This document shows, in pieces, positions 48,773-57,531 of a stretch of 64,000 bases of DNA; position 1 is the first letter of the stretch, and each line of letters begins with the position of its first letter. The stretch is taken from NCBI RefSeq assembly GCF_004339565.1, contig NZ_SMFZ01000002.1, positions 1,116,001 through 1,180,000 of the forward strand, in the 5' to 3' direction. The stretch comes from Pseudonocardia endophytica (GTDB taxonomy: Bacteria > Actinomycetota > Actinomycetes > Mycobacteriales > Pseudonocardiaceae). The position numbers and the translations under genes are program-made. The notes under the pieces were generated by a model. It ran no database searches. It was not told the DNA's origin and saw nothing but the letters and a program-made list of their open reading frames with translations.

Positions 48773-49456
48773 TCAGTAGGCGCCGCCGCCGCGGAGCACG
48801 GCGCCGACGGTGCGGACGAGGATCGTGAGGTCGAGGGCCGGGGACCAGGTGTCGACGTAGCGGGCGTCGAGGCGGATGGACTCGTCCCAGGACAGGTTGC
48901 TGCGGCCGGAGACCTGCCAGAGGCCGGTGAGGCCGGGCTTGGCGTCGAGGCGGCGGGCGGCGAGCGGGCAGTAGTGGGCGACCTCGCGCGGGAGGGCGGG
49001 GCGGGGACCGACGAGGGCCATGGTGCCGCCGACGACGTTGAACAGCTGCGGGAGCTCGTCGAGCGAGTACGTGCGGAGGAACTGGCCGACGCGGGTGATG
49101 CGCGGGTCGCGGGCCATCTTGAACAGGGGACCGGCGGCCTCGTTGCGCTCGATCAGCGCGGCGAGCCTGGCCTCGGCGTCGACGACCATCGAGCGGAACT
49201 TGATCATCCGGAACTCGCGGCCGTCGTGACCGACGCGAGTCTGGCGGAAGAGGACCGGGCCGCCGTCGAGCTTGACGGCGATGGCGACCGCCAGCAGGAC
49301 CGGCGCGACGATCAGGAGGATCAGCGAGGCGACGACGGCGTTGAGGACCGCGTAGAAGCGGCCGGCGCGCCGCGGCGCGGTGACATCCGTCGACCGGCGA
49401 ACGGCCACGTGCTCGAGGACGGTGTCGGCGGTGAGTGCCGGTGCGGCGGCAGTCAT
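48773..49456 (-). CDS. Short polyprenyl sugar-phosphate transferase 1
   Basis: The 227-aa product contains only the Bac_transf catalytic module: one membrane helix (about 34-57), FRQTRVG, FRMIKFRSMVVDAE, RTYSLDELPQLFNV, MALVGPRPALP, KPGLTGLWQVSGRS and DARYV near the end. These small PGTs (PglC-like in size) transfer a sugar-1-phosphate to undecaprenyl phosphate. Start ATG 49456; MTAAAPALT is shared with the copy at 50392. The two proteins are near duplicates (VGGTMALVGPRPALPREVA, RTVGAVLRGGGAY). The promoter is conserved between the copies. Confidence 0.9.
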   Translation of the reverse strand: MTAAAPALTADTVLEHVAVRRSTDVTAPRRAGRFYAVLNAVVASLILLIVAPVLLAVAIAVKLDGGPVLFRQTRVGHDGREFRMIKFRSMVVDAEARLAALIERNEAAGPLFKMARDPRITRVGQFLRTYSLDELPQLFNVVGGTMALVGPRPALPREVAHYCPLAARRLDAKPGLTGLWQVSGRSNLSWDESIRLDARYVDTWSPALDLTILVRTVGAVLRGGGAY

Positions 49457-49532
49457 CTCGGTGTTCCCCCAAGATCCGGTGCGCCGGCCTTGCGGCCGGG
49501 TGTCACCTGATCTTTCGGGGCGGTGGTCCGGC

Positions 49533-49562
49533 CCATTAGCCGATCGCGAGCGGGATCCACAA
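49533..49562 (-). promoter_or_regulatory. Promoter of sugar transferase 1
   Basis: On the minus strand: TTGTGG (49557-49562), an 18-bp spacer and TAATGG (49533-49538). The -35 overlaps the degenerate TTCCAC-N5-TGTTGA element. The same layout occurs upstream of the second copy. Confidence 0.65.
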
Positions 49563-49571
49563 AGCTGATGA
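49555..49571 (+). promoter_or_regulatory. TTCCAC-N5-TGTTGA-like element (2 mismatches), before sugar transferase 1
   Basis: ATCCAC-AAAGC-TGATGA. The surrounding GGATCCACAAAGCTGATGA is identical upstream of the second sugar transferase, although the rest of the two upstream regions has diverged. Confidence 0.5.
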
Positions 49572-49637
49572 ACGCTCACGGACGTGATCGGGAGCAGTCT
49601 CCTGCGCGAGGGCGGGGTCGCCCGTCACAATGGACGG

Positions 49638-50324
49638 GTGGGAGGGACCTCGGCGGACGTGTTCCGCGTGCTGTTCGTGTGCACCGGCAACATCTGCCGG
49701 TCACCCAGCGCCGAGATCCTGACCCGGCACCTGCTGCGCGGCCGGCTCGGTGGTCGGGAGGCGGCGCGGTTCGACGTCCGCAGCGCCGGTGTGCAGGCGG
49801 TCGTCGGCTCCGGGATCCATCCGATGGCGCGTGCCCAGCTGGCGCCGTGGGGTCTCGACGACGCGCACTCCGCGGGCTTTGTCGCCCGCCAGCTGCGCGG
49901 TGACGTCCTGGCCGGGGTCGATCTCGTCCTCGGTGCCACGCCCCGGCACCGCTCCGCGATCCTCGAGGAGTTCCCACATCTGCTGGACCGCACGTTCAGC
50001 CTGCGCGAGTTCGCCCGCCTGGCGGCCGAGCTCCCCCGGGAGACGCTCCCGCCGGACGCCGTCGCACGCGGGCACTCCGTCGTGGCCGGGGCGCGCGGGA
50101 TGCGGGGGCGGGTCCCCGCGCCGGACGACGACGACATCCCGGACCCGATGGGCGGCCCGCCCGAGGCCCACCGGCTGTCCACCACACTCATCTTCGACGC
50201 ACTGCGGACGGTCCTCGACGTCCTCGCGCCGCGGAATCCCCCGGCGCCGCCGTCGGGTCCGCCGCGCAGGCCACTGCCGCCGCCGCAGGTCCGACACCCG
50301 GCGCAGCAGTTCCGGGGAGCCTGA
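49638..50324 (+). CDS. Low-molecular-weight protein tyrosine phosphatase-like protein
   Basis: The 228-aa product begins with the LMW-PTP P-loop VCTGNICRSPSAE (C-x5-R-S) and has SAGVQAVVGSGIHP, then DLVLGATPRHRSAI. The usual family length is about 150-200 residues. Here an acidic/Pro-rich extension follows, and the general-acid DP motif may be DIPDP. In EPS loci this enzyme dephosphorylates the BY-kinase/co-polymerase. The GTG at 49638 is a choice; GTG 49584 or 49659 is possible. It is divergent from sugar transferase 1 and convergent with copy 2. Confidence 0.82.
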   Translation: MGGTSADVFRVLFVCTGNICRSPSAEILTRHLLRGRLGGREAARFDVRSAGVQAVVGSGIHPMARAQLAPWGLDDAHSAGFVARQLRGDVLAGVDLVLGATPRHRSAILEEFPHLLDRTFSLREFARLAAELPRETLPPDAVARGHSVVAGARGMRGRVPAPDDDDIPDPMGGPPEAHRLSTTLIFDALRTVLDVLAPRNPPAPPSGPPRRPLPPPQVRHPAQQFRGA

Positions 50325-50332
50325 ACGGAAAG

Positions 50333-50374
50333 CAGACGGCGGCCGGACCCCCGCACGGGGCCGGCCGCCGTCTG
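50333..50374. terminator. Bidirectional terminator 2
   Basis: A perfect 14-bp stem (50333-50346 with 50361-50374) has the same loop and core as the terminator at 48712-48753. It lies between the convergent phosphatase and sugar transferase 2 genes. Confidence 0.9.
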
Positions 50375-50391
50375 TGTCGCCGGGGAGCGGT

Positions 50392-51093
50392 TCAGTAGGC
50401 GCCACCGCCGCGGAGCACGGCGCCGACGGTGCGGACCAGGATCTTCAGGTCGAGGACCGGGGACCAGGTGTTCACGTAGGTGGCGTCGAGGCGGATCGAC
50501 TCGTCCCAGGAGAGGTTGCTGCGCCCGGAGACCTGCCACAGGCCGGTCAGGCCCGGCTTGGCGGCGAGGCGGCGCAGGGCCAGCGGGCAGTACAGCGCGA
50601 CCTCGCGGGGCAGGGCGGGGCGGGGGCCGACGAGGGCCATGGTGCCGCCGACGACGTTGAACAGCTGCGGCAGCTCGTCGAGCGAGAACTTGCGGAGGAA
50701 CTGGCCGACGCGGGTGATCCGCGGGTCGCGCTGCATCTTGAACAGCGGGCCTGCGCCCTCGTTCTGGGCGATCAGAGCGACGAGCTTGGACTCGGCGTCC
50801 ACGACCATCGAGCGGAACTTGATCATCGAGAACTCCCGGCCGTCCTCGCCGACTCGCGTCTGGCGGAAGAAGACGGGGCCGCCGTCGAGCTTCACGGCCA
50901 GGGCGACGACCAGCAGCACCGGTGCGGCGGCCAGCAGGATCAGGGTCGCGACGACGGCGTTGAGGACCGCGTAGACGGCGCCGGCGCGGCGGGCCGGTGA
51001 AGCGGAGTCGAGCGTGTCGATCTCGTCGACGGGCCCGCGCTGGGCGGGGATGGTGATCAGCTCGGAGGTGAGGGCCGGTGCGGCGGCGGTCAT
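50392..51093 (-). CDS. Short polyprenyl sugar-phosphate transferase 2
   Basis: The 233-aa near-duplicate of the protein at 48773 has one membrane helix (about 40-62), FRQTRVG, FSMIKFRSMVVDAE, RKFSLDELPQLFNV, MALVGPRPALP, KPGLTGLWQVSGRS and RTVGAVLRGGGAY. Differences cluster in the N-terminal 35 residues. It should load a sugar-1-phosphate onto undecaprenyl phosphate, so the locus has three initiating transferases (with 15396). The start is ATG 51093. Promoter and terminator are duplicated along with the gene. Confidence 0.9.
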   Translation of the reverse strand: MTAAAPALTSELITIPAQRGPVDEIDTLDSASPARRAGAVYAVLNAVVATLILLAAAPVLLVVALAVKLDGGPVFFRQTRVGEDGREFSMIKFRSMVVDAESKLVALIAQNEGAGPLFKMQRDPRITRVGQFLRKFSLDELPQLFNVVGGTMALVGPRPALPREVALYCPLALRRLAAKPGLTGLWQVSGRSNLSWDESIRLDATYVNTWSPVLDLKILVRTVGAVLRGGGAY

Positions 51094-51155
51094 CTCGTGT
51101 CCCTTGTTCGGTGGTGGCCGGTCTGACGCACGGAATGTCGACCGGTCCGAACGGC

Positions 51156-51185
51156 CTATTAGCGATAGAGCCGTCGGATCCACAA
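51156..51185 (-). promoter_or_regulatory. Promoter of sugar transferase 2
   Basis: On the minus strand: TTGTGG (51180-51185), an 18-bp spacer and TAATAG (51156-51161), matching the promoter of copy 1. The predicted leader is about 56 nt. Confidence 0.65.
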
Positions 51186-51194
51186 AGCTGATGA
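51178..51194 (+). promoter_or_regulatory. TTCCAC-N5-TGTTGA-like element (2 mismatches), before sugar transferase 2
   Basis: ATCCAC-AAAGC-TGATGA, identical to the site at 49555-49571. Confidence 0.5.
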
Positions 51195-51370
51195 TCGAGC
51201 AGGCCGGTGACCTGGACCACATGGCCTGCGAACTGCGGAAACGACCGATGCGACGACTTGGCGAGAACCAGCCACCTACAGCTGACCTGCGTCGACGGCC
51301 CGGTTGACAGGTAACCGGCATCTCGGATGGACTCTCCGGGTTCCGAGGTCGAGGCCAGAGGGGGCGGGAC

Positions 51371-52084
51371 GTGCGGGGGTTCCGATTGAGCGGCGGTGCG
51401 GTGGCACTGACGCTGCTCAGCATCGCGACCGTCGTCATGCTCGTGCTCGCGATCCAGAAGCAAGCGTCCCTGTCGTCCGGGGGAGCGTCGGCCGCGGCCG
51501 CCACCCCACCTCCGCCGCCACCGCAGCCGTCCGTCGCGTTCGTCGCCGACGGGTACACCTCCGGCTCACCCAGCGGGGGAGAGGGACCTGCCAGCTACAC
51601 GGCGCTCCTGGCAGCCCGTGAGGGGTGGCGCGTCACGAACCCGGCCGTCTACGGCTCCGGCTACGTCGCCGGCGCACCACTGAGCGACCAGGTGCAGAAG
51701 GTGGTCGACGCCCGACCACAACTCGTCGTCGTGTCTGGCGGTCGCGCCGACTCCGGGAGCGATCCGGACGCCGTCCGCGACGCCGCGGGACGCCTCTTCC
51801 AGGACCTGAAGACGCGCCTACCCCAGGCCAAGGTGGTCGTGATCGGGCCGATGTGGATCGGTGGGGACGCGCCGCGGCGGATGGCTGAGGTGCGCGACGC
51901 GATCCGGGACACCGCGGCGGAGGCCAGGCTCCCGTTCGTCGACCCGATCGAGGAGCGCTGGTTCAACGACCGCGACCAGGACGGCCTGACGCCGGACGGG
52001 GAGAACCTGAACGACCGCGGCCACCAGCGGCTGTCCGAGCTCGTCGACGACGCGCTGCGGAAGGTGAACGTGCTGCCGCAGTGA
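51371..52084 (+). CDS. SGNH/GDSL-hydrolase-like exported protein with altered block I
   Basis: The 237-aa product has an N-terminal membrane anchor or signal (about 9-28), a Pro-rich linker and an SGNH-fold domain: AFVADGYTSGS at block I, VVVSGGRADSG at the Asn block, VVVIGPMW, and LNDRGHQRLS with the terminal His. In this family block I normally reads GDSYT; here it is ADGYT, so the nucleophile Ser seems to be Gly. It may be a non-catalytic binding protein, or use another residue. It was probably once an O-acetyl esterase or transferase partner for EPS. The GTG start at 51371 follows GGGGCGGGAC. Confidence 0.7.
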   Translation: MRGFRLSGGAVALTLLSIATVVMLVLAIQKQASLSSGGASAAAATPPPPPPQPSVAFVADGYTSGSPSGGEGPASYTALLAAREGWRVTNPAVYGSGYVAGAPLSDQVQKVVDARPQLVVVSGGRADSGSDPDAVRDAAGRLFQDLKTRLPQAKVVVIGPMWIGGDAPRRMAEVRDAIRDTAAEARLPFVDPIEERWFNDRDQDGLTPDGENLNDRGHQRLSELVDDALRKVNVLPQ

Positions 52085-52129
52085 GCCACGGTGGTCGAGC
52101 GCTCCGCCATCGCGCAGTGCGACGCGAGG

Positions 52130-52625
52130 TCGGTCCGGCGCATCCGGCCCGGCGGCCACGACGAGCGCCCCGCGTTCCGCACCCCGTCCTGGGTGGCGAT
52201 GATGTTCAGCGCCCGCATGGGCATCGGGCTGATGTTCTACGGCGTTGCGGAGCCGCTGGCGTTCTACACCGAATCGCCTCCCGGCCCGGTCCCGCCGGGG
52301 GACCGGGTCGGTGCGGTGCGCAACGCCGTGGCGACCTCGCTGTTCCGCTGGACGCTGCACCCGTGGCGATCTACGCCGTGGTCGGGCTCGCCATCGCCTA
52401 CTCGTCGTTCCGCAGCGGTCGGCGACACCTCATCAGCTCGGTGTCCGTACCGCTGATCGGCGCGAGTGCGGCGAGCGAGTGGCTCGGCAAGGTCAACGAC
52501 ATCGTCGCCATCTTCGGCTCCGCCACGTCGCTCGGCCTCGGCGCGCTGCAGATCGCCGGCGGGCTGGAGGCGACCGGCGTGGCGTCCTCGGTGGGCAACG
52601 GCGTGCTCGTCCCGACCTCGGGTGA
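52130..52625 (+). pseudogene. BCCT (betaine/choline/carnitine) transporter remnant
   Basis: One frame gives TPSWVAMMFSARMGIGLMF, YGVAEPLAFY and FRWTLHPW. The next base shift continues IYAVVGLAIAYSSFRSG, then ISSVSVPLIG and GSATSLGLGALQIAGGLE. Together this is the middle of a BCCT transporter. A single base appears to be lost at about 52366 (after the codon for W in HPW), and both ends are missing (a normal length is about 500-650 aa). It is decayed and non-functional. Confidence 0.85.
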
Positions 52626-54190
52626 TCTTCGCCAGGAACACCCTACGAACGGGGGCCCAGGCCGGACCCGTAAACGGAGGTGGCGGACGTTCAATCGAGG
52701 CCCCTGGTGGGTGGTCTGAGACACGCGCTCACATCCTGACCACGATCCCAGGGATTAGTGAGCGCGCCGCGCAGGTGTCGGCCGTGGCGCGCGGCCGCCG
52801 GTCACTTCCGAGCTACTCACCATGGCGGAGCGCCATCGCTCTACCGGCAGTCACGTCGCGGACACGGAACATCCGCCCGTTCAGCTGGGCGGATGTGCCA
52901 TCGCAAGTCACAATGGGTTAATGGACCGAGCCAGAGAGACGAAGCCCGTGGGTACGGACGGACGATGCCGCCCGGTCTTGATCTGAATCGGCAACGTCCA
53001 CGGCCTATCTACCGCGGCAACCCAGGCGCACCGTCTGCTCATGAGCCGCTCCGGATGCATGCGGGCCGCCTCGCATCGACGTCGCGAGAGCCGGTTCTCA
53101 GGCCGTAATCGGCTCTGGCATGCAACCAACATCTCCGGGGCAACTCGCGCCGTGGAGCCTCGACGGCAAACTCTCCGGTTGCTGTGCCACGCCCTGGATT
53201 CTGAAGGACGTGGTCAGCGGTGCGAATCTCTGGTCGTCGGCCTCTCTCCGCGGCCCCAATCCACGACAATCGAGGAGATTACCGTACTCGCGTGCTGGCG
53301 CCATTGCGGCTGCGACTACCCCATCGGGTCCGAATAGGCGGGCCTGCCGTTCCACTCATGAGAGTTCGATATCTACGCAGGTGCAAATCCAGGCGTAGCG
53401 AATAACGGGATCTCGGACGGACCTGACCCGGACAGCCTTTTAGTGATTCCTCATCGTGGCTATTTCGACAAGATCAATTCGATCTTGGATACCAGCGTAC
53501 CGTAGTGGCATCCGTATTAAACCGGTTCTCCGTCTACGACCCTCTCGCGCCAAAGAGTAGAAGTCTTCGCCGGGCCGGAAGGGAAGGAGCCTGCTTCGCG
53601 CCTGATAGCGGCGAGATGTCTGACGCCTCGGCTCATCCACAACCCGTCGAGAACTCAACCTACTGCTCCGCCGGTGGGCGATCTGTCTGTCCCTGATAGA
53701 CGCAGTGATCCTCCGAGTATCGCGAGGTCATCGGGACCGACTGCGGCGCGTCCAGGAGTCCGCAACGGCCCGGCCGCCACTGCCAGCACGCGGACGGATG
53801 GGCCAGTCACGTCCGATGCGGGCGGCGCGATAGAGTTCGCACCACCGGGTCACGACAACGACCAGACACGATCCGAGCGGGAGTGAACGCTAGAAGCAGT
53901 CGTTTACCGTTCCTGACGGAAGCCACAATATGCGGAGGGTGAGCGAGGCTATTGACTAGTGTTCGAGGACGGAGTCGCAGGGTGAGCACCGAAGGATATT
54001 CACAGACTGTCCGCAAATCTCGGGTCATCACAGCTCCACTCGTGCCCATAGGAATAGAGAGGGCCGTACCTAGCCTCACCATTCGGCTGGTCAAGCGCAC
54101 GTCACAAGCCACCGTATGTATGTGGCCCGCGTCCGGGGCACTGGCTGTAAGCGGACATGATGCGTCCTCGATCCGACAGGAAGGGTATCG
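52626..54190. other. Low-coding debris region at the island boundary
   Basis: About 1.5 kb contain no intact gene I can support. Reading frames are short and lack ribosome sites or recognisable domains. The only recognisable piece is a possible IS110-type transposase scrap near 52730. Base composition falls gradually towards the low-GC genes that follow. It is probably decayed mobile DNA. Confidence 0.55.
52725..52800 (+). pseudogene. Possible IS110-family transposase scrap
   Basis: The translation RAHILTTIPGISERAAQV matches the C-terminal IS116/IS110/IS902 helix-hairpin region (ILTTIPGIGERTA type). The frame then loses resemblance. It is too short for certainty. Confidence 0.4.
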
Positions 54191-55279
54191 GTGAGTAGCC
54201 AGACCAGCCAAGCCGAGGCTTCCGTACGGCCAGGCTCTGTAATGGTTGTTGTATCGGACTACCGTGGTCATCGACTTCTATACATTCGATCAATCATTGA
54301 GGAGTCGCACCGCCGAAACAGGCCAATCATACTCCTGGGGTGTTCGGGATTCTTGAAATCCGATGAGTACGCTCTTCATATTTCGGGTCTGCGAACTGAC
54401 TTGGTGGCCGAGGTGTCCCAGGTCGACTTCTCGACCGTACGTAAGATTGCGAAGAGGTACGGGGCTTCAACTGTAATTATTCCCGACGGCGACCAATTTC
54501 TGCCTTCAGCTACATTTCGTCGCTGGAAACAAGGCGAGCTGAGGCTGCTGGTCATGCGGGCCCCCTCCTTTCCGCCGAGCCGGCCAGTCAACCTCGTCAA
54601 GCTGCTATGTATATGGATCGCTTCCTTTCGGAAGAATATTTCCGTCTTTGTTCTGACATCCGCACTCCGGCGCACCGTGAAGCGCTTCGAGGTACGGGAT
54701 CCGATCTACATTGAGCAATCGAACGCGATGGTCGGCCGGGCGATCGCAGACGAGATCTTCGGGAGCCGAGTGGAGCGGCCTTACTGTTTCGGCGTCGTGG
54801 GGTCTGTTACTTGGCGCAAGAATATCGATCTCGTCCTTGACGCGTGTGTAGCACTAGATTTCGATTGGATGCTTATATTTGCAGGGAAAATTGAGCCGCG
54901 AGTCCGACGTGTCATCACTAGTTCCGTAGCTAGCAATCCTGATTTCGCACAACGGATTGTTATAATTGACAGGCTTCTTACTGATGCAGAGTTGGACCAC
55001 GTAATCAGAACAATCGATTGCATTATTCTCGCCCACTCTAACGACGGTCCAAGCGGTGTTATGGGCCGGGCGTCGGCGATAGGGACGCGGGTAGTAGCGG
55101 CCGGAGCTCCAACACTTGAGAAAGACTGCTTAGACTGGCCCGAGGGAGCCGAGTTTACTCGATTGGGGGCGTCGAGTATCGGAGATGCGATGAACCGAGC
55201 CATGCGGCTTTCAAAGCCGCAGCCTAATATCGGTACATTGAACTCACAACCCGACTTTCTTCGAAAGATGATCGGATGA
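54191..55279 (+). CDS. Glycosyltransferase-like protein (GT-B fold), low-GC island
   Basis: In the 362-aa product the N-terminal half is variable (VMVVVSDYRGHRLLYIRSII). The C-terminal half looks like a Glycos_transf_1 domain: VGSVTWRKNIDLVLDAC, IIDRLLTDAELDHVI, and a GxxGRASAIGTRVV segment in place of the usual E-x7-E. No membrane helix is evident. The GTG start has GGAAGGG nearby. It is the first of five tightly packed genes with many A/T third positions, unlike the rest of the window. Its stop overlaps the flippase start by four bases. The call rests on context and a weak signature. Confidence 0.6.
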   Translation: MSSQTSQAEASVRPGSVMVVVSDYRGHRLLYIRSIIEESHRRNRPIILLGCSGFLKSDEYALHISGLRTDLVAEVSQVDFSTVRKIAKRYGASTVIIPDGDQFLPSATFRRWKQGELRLLVMRAPSFPPSRPVNLVKLLCIWIASFRKNISVFVLTSALRRTVKRFEVRDPIYIEQSNAMVGRAIADEIFGSRVERPYCFGVVGSVTWRKNIDLVLDACVALDFDWMLIFAGKIEPRVRRVITSSVASNPDFAQRIVIIDRLLTDAELDHVIRTIDCIILAHSNDGPSGVMGRASAIGTRVVAAGAPTLEKDCLDWPEGAEFTRLGASSIGDAMNRAMRLSKPQPNIGTLNSQPDFLRKMIG

Positions 55280-56499
55280 CCTCGGACCGGTCAGCCGCAA
55301 AAGCCTCGCTTGGTGGTCAAGCGGTTTCGATCGCGATCGGACTCGGTGCTTCGCAACTACTGACGGCGGTGATATTCGTCGCCGCGGCGCGCGCAAGTTC
55401 ACCTCAGAACTTTGGTGTAGTGGCGGCCGCTGTGTCTCTTGGCCTAGTAGTTGCGGGCGTAGTTGACTTCGGGACGAGCAACATGTGGGTTCGTGACCTC
55501 GCGAACGGGAACTCTCATATAGGCGAGGTCAGCGCTCGCGCAACGGGGAAGATCTGCATTTGCGTCTTAATCTTTGGTGTCTCGGGCCTCGTAACGATAG
55601 CAGGTGGGGTCGACTGGCGCTATCTAGCAGCATGCCCCATAGGTATATCGTTCCTTCTCAAGCAGACAGCAGATGTGGGGCTTCGGGCCGGGTCGCGGGG
55701 ACATCACTACGCGATATCTGGCCTAATTGACAAGGCAACCGCTTTTGCCCTCTTTCTCACACTGCTGGCATTGGAAGCGCCAGCTGACCTGGCAATGTGT
55801 ATCGCTCTTAGCGCAGGCCCAATCTTCGGTGGAGCTTTTAGTTGGATCGTGACATCCCCTAGCCTTCGGGTTACGCCCCGTTCGAGCTTCTTGAAATTCT
55901 GGCCGTGGAGACGAGCGCTTGGATACGGATCCTACTCGTCGGCGATTAGTCTTCAGAATCTTGACGTGTCCTTGCTGGCGTTATTCGGCGGTCCGCAGTC
56001 GGCTGGCTTATACGGAGCTGTAACCAGATGGACACAGCCGATGGGAATGGTGTCGACGGCCGTCTCGAGCGCATCGATCCCATACATCGCGAAGGCTCCA
56101 AGCAACGCAGCGGCTATCGCCCAGGTAAGGCGAACGTATTGGATCCTGGGTCTTGCCATTCTCGCATGCGTCTGCGTGGCCAGCTTCGCACCAGTGTTGG
56201 TTCCTCTATTGGTCGGCGACGCGTACTCGGGATCGGTGGGGATTCTCCAGATACTTGCGTTGGGGACGATCCCAGCGGTTCTCAATCAACCCATGGCTGT
56301 GTTCCTACAAGCTCGTCATTTTGACCGATTCGTTTCGGTTGTCATAGGAATTGGGGTTGGGGTTCAGCTTACCAGCTTGATTGGCCTGATTCCGTTAATG
56401 GGGGCACTCAGCGCGGCTGTGGCATTCCTCCTCGCTCAGATAGTGATCTTTTCCGGTTTCTCAGCAAAGTTCGCTCGCCTCAGAAGGCAGATGATGTAG
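55276..56499 (+). CDS. Polysaccharide flippase (Wzx-like), low-GC island
   Basis: The 407-aa integral membrane protein has about 12 hydrophobic segments. It starts SLGGQAVSIAIGLGASQLLTA-like, with FGVVAAAVSLGLV, FLLKQTADVGLRAG and the C-terminal VLVPLLVGDAYSGSV typical of Polysacc_synt flippases. It exports the repeat unit made by the neighbouring transferases. Codon use and GC are clearly lower than in the flippase at 12691. The ATG overlaps the upstream stop (ATGA), and the next gene starts immediately after the stop. Confidence 0.88.
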   Translation: MTSDRSAAKASLGGQAVSIAIGLGASQLLTAVIFVAAARASSPQNFGVVAAAVSLGLVVAGVVDFGTSNMWVRDLANGNSHIGEVSARATGKICICVLIFGVSGLVTIAGGVDWRYLAACPIGISFLLKQTADVGLRAGSRGHHYAISGLIDKATAFALFLTLLALEAPADLAMCIALSAGPIFGGAFSWIVTSPSLRVTPRSSFLKFWPWRRALGYGSYSSAISLQNLDVSLLALFGGPQSAGLYGAVTRWTQPMGMVSTAVSSASIPYIAKAPSNAAAIAQVRRTYWILGLAILACVCVASFAPVLVPLLVGDAYSGSVGILQILALGTIPAVLNQPMAVFLQARHFDRFVSVVIGIGVGVQLTSLIGLIPLMGALSAAVAFLLAQIVIFSGFSAKFARLRRQMM

Positions 56500-57531
56500 A
56501 TGGTGCGAATCGCTCACCTGGTACCGTCGGCGCAGATCGGTGGTGCGGAAGCACTAGTCGAGAGTCTCGTTGAAGAAAGCCGCGAGCACGGCATAAGTCC
56601 GATGACTCTTGTTCACCTGCATAGGTCAGATTCCGATCTTCGCCGGAGCAGGTTTTCGATTATTGCCGACCTCCGATCAAGGTTAGCGAGAGAGGAGTTC
56701 GACGTTCTCTTTGCACACAGCATCTTTCCGGCAATGTATGCGAGATTCTCAACCCCTCGTCCCGTATGTATTGTCTTGCACAGCGCGGGGGACGACTATA
56801 CGCACTGGAAGTTCCGGATCATTGAACGGTTGCTTGCCACTCGCACGTCTGGAGTCGTTGGTGTGTCCGCGGCTCAACTCGCGCGGTTCATGCGAAGATT
56901 TCCAAGACACCCACGCCCCACGGTCATTCCGAACGGTGTGTCGAACTCGCTCCCGACGAAGCAGGAATATCGTGACGCCCCGCAGGACATATTTACTGTT
57001 GGTCGTTTCGCAACCCAGAAGAATCCAGAGTTGTGGTCCAAGATTTGTGCTGGACTGAAGGGTAGGTTTTGCTTTAGCTGGATTGGTCCGCTACCAGAGG
57101 AAGGGTCTCTTCAAGTAGTGGCTACACGCAGTATGGAAGATGGCGCTAAGCTCCTGGGACCGTCTAATGATGTCGGCTATGATCTTATGGCCGCAGATCT
57201 ACTTCTCCACACTTCGCATCGTGAGGCCCACTCGGTCGTTCTGCTAGAGGCTGCGGCGGTTGGGGTTCCAATCGTATGTCCAAGCAATATTGCACCGGAG
57301 ATTGCAGGGGTCTGTCTGGCTGCCGCAACCTTTGAGGCGGACTCTTCATCGTCTGCGATTCACGCAATACAATCTGTTGGAGAAAGCTACGGAGAAGCGG
57401 TCGCGCACGCCCGGGTCGTGCAGAATCTAGTACGTGAGACTCATAGCCTGTCGGTCACGTTCCGTTCGTATTGCACACTAGCGGCCGATATCGTCGGTAG
57501 CGAGATCGAAGGGTCTGGGGTTGATGAGTAG
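56500..57531 (+). CDS. GT4-family glycosyltransferase, low-GC island
   Basis: The 343-aa product has an N-terminal acceptor domain (IAHLVPSAQIGGAEALVESL) and a C-terminal Glycos_transf_1 domain with VIPNGVSN, FTVGRFATQKNPELW, LLHTSHREAHSVVLLEAAAVGVPIV (E-x7-E type) and CPSNIAPEIAG. It starts with ATG directly at the flippase stop. It adds a sugar to the lipid-linked repeat unit; the donor is unknown. Confidence 0.87.
   Translation: MVRIAHLVPSAQIGGAEALVESLVEESREHGISPMTLVHLHRSDSDLRRSRFSIIADLRSRLAREEFDVLFAHSIFPAMYARFSTPRPVCIVLHSAGDDYTHWKFRIIERLLATRTSGVVGVSAAQLARFMRRFPRHPRPTVIPNGVSNSLPTKQEYRDAPQDIFTVGRFATQKNPELWSKICAGLKGRFCFSWIGPLPEEGSLQVVATRSMEDGAKLLGPSNDVGYDLMAADLLLHTSHREAHSVVLLEAAAVGVPIVCPSNIAPEIAGVCLAAATFEADSSSSAIHAIQSVGESYGEAVAHARVVQNLVRETHSLSVTFRSYCTLAADIVGSEIEGSGVDE

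Noticed and set aside
53505..53696. Small frames in the 52.6-54.2 kb debris as genes
   Set aside because: They have no ribosome sites, domains or coherent codon use. They are expected by chance in such DNA.
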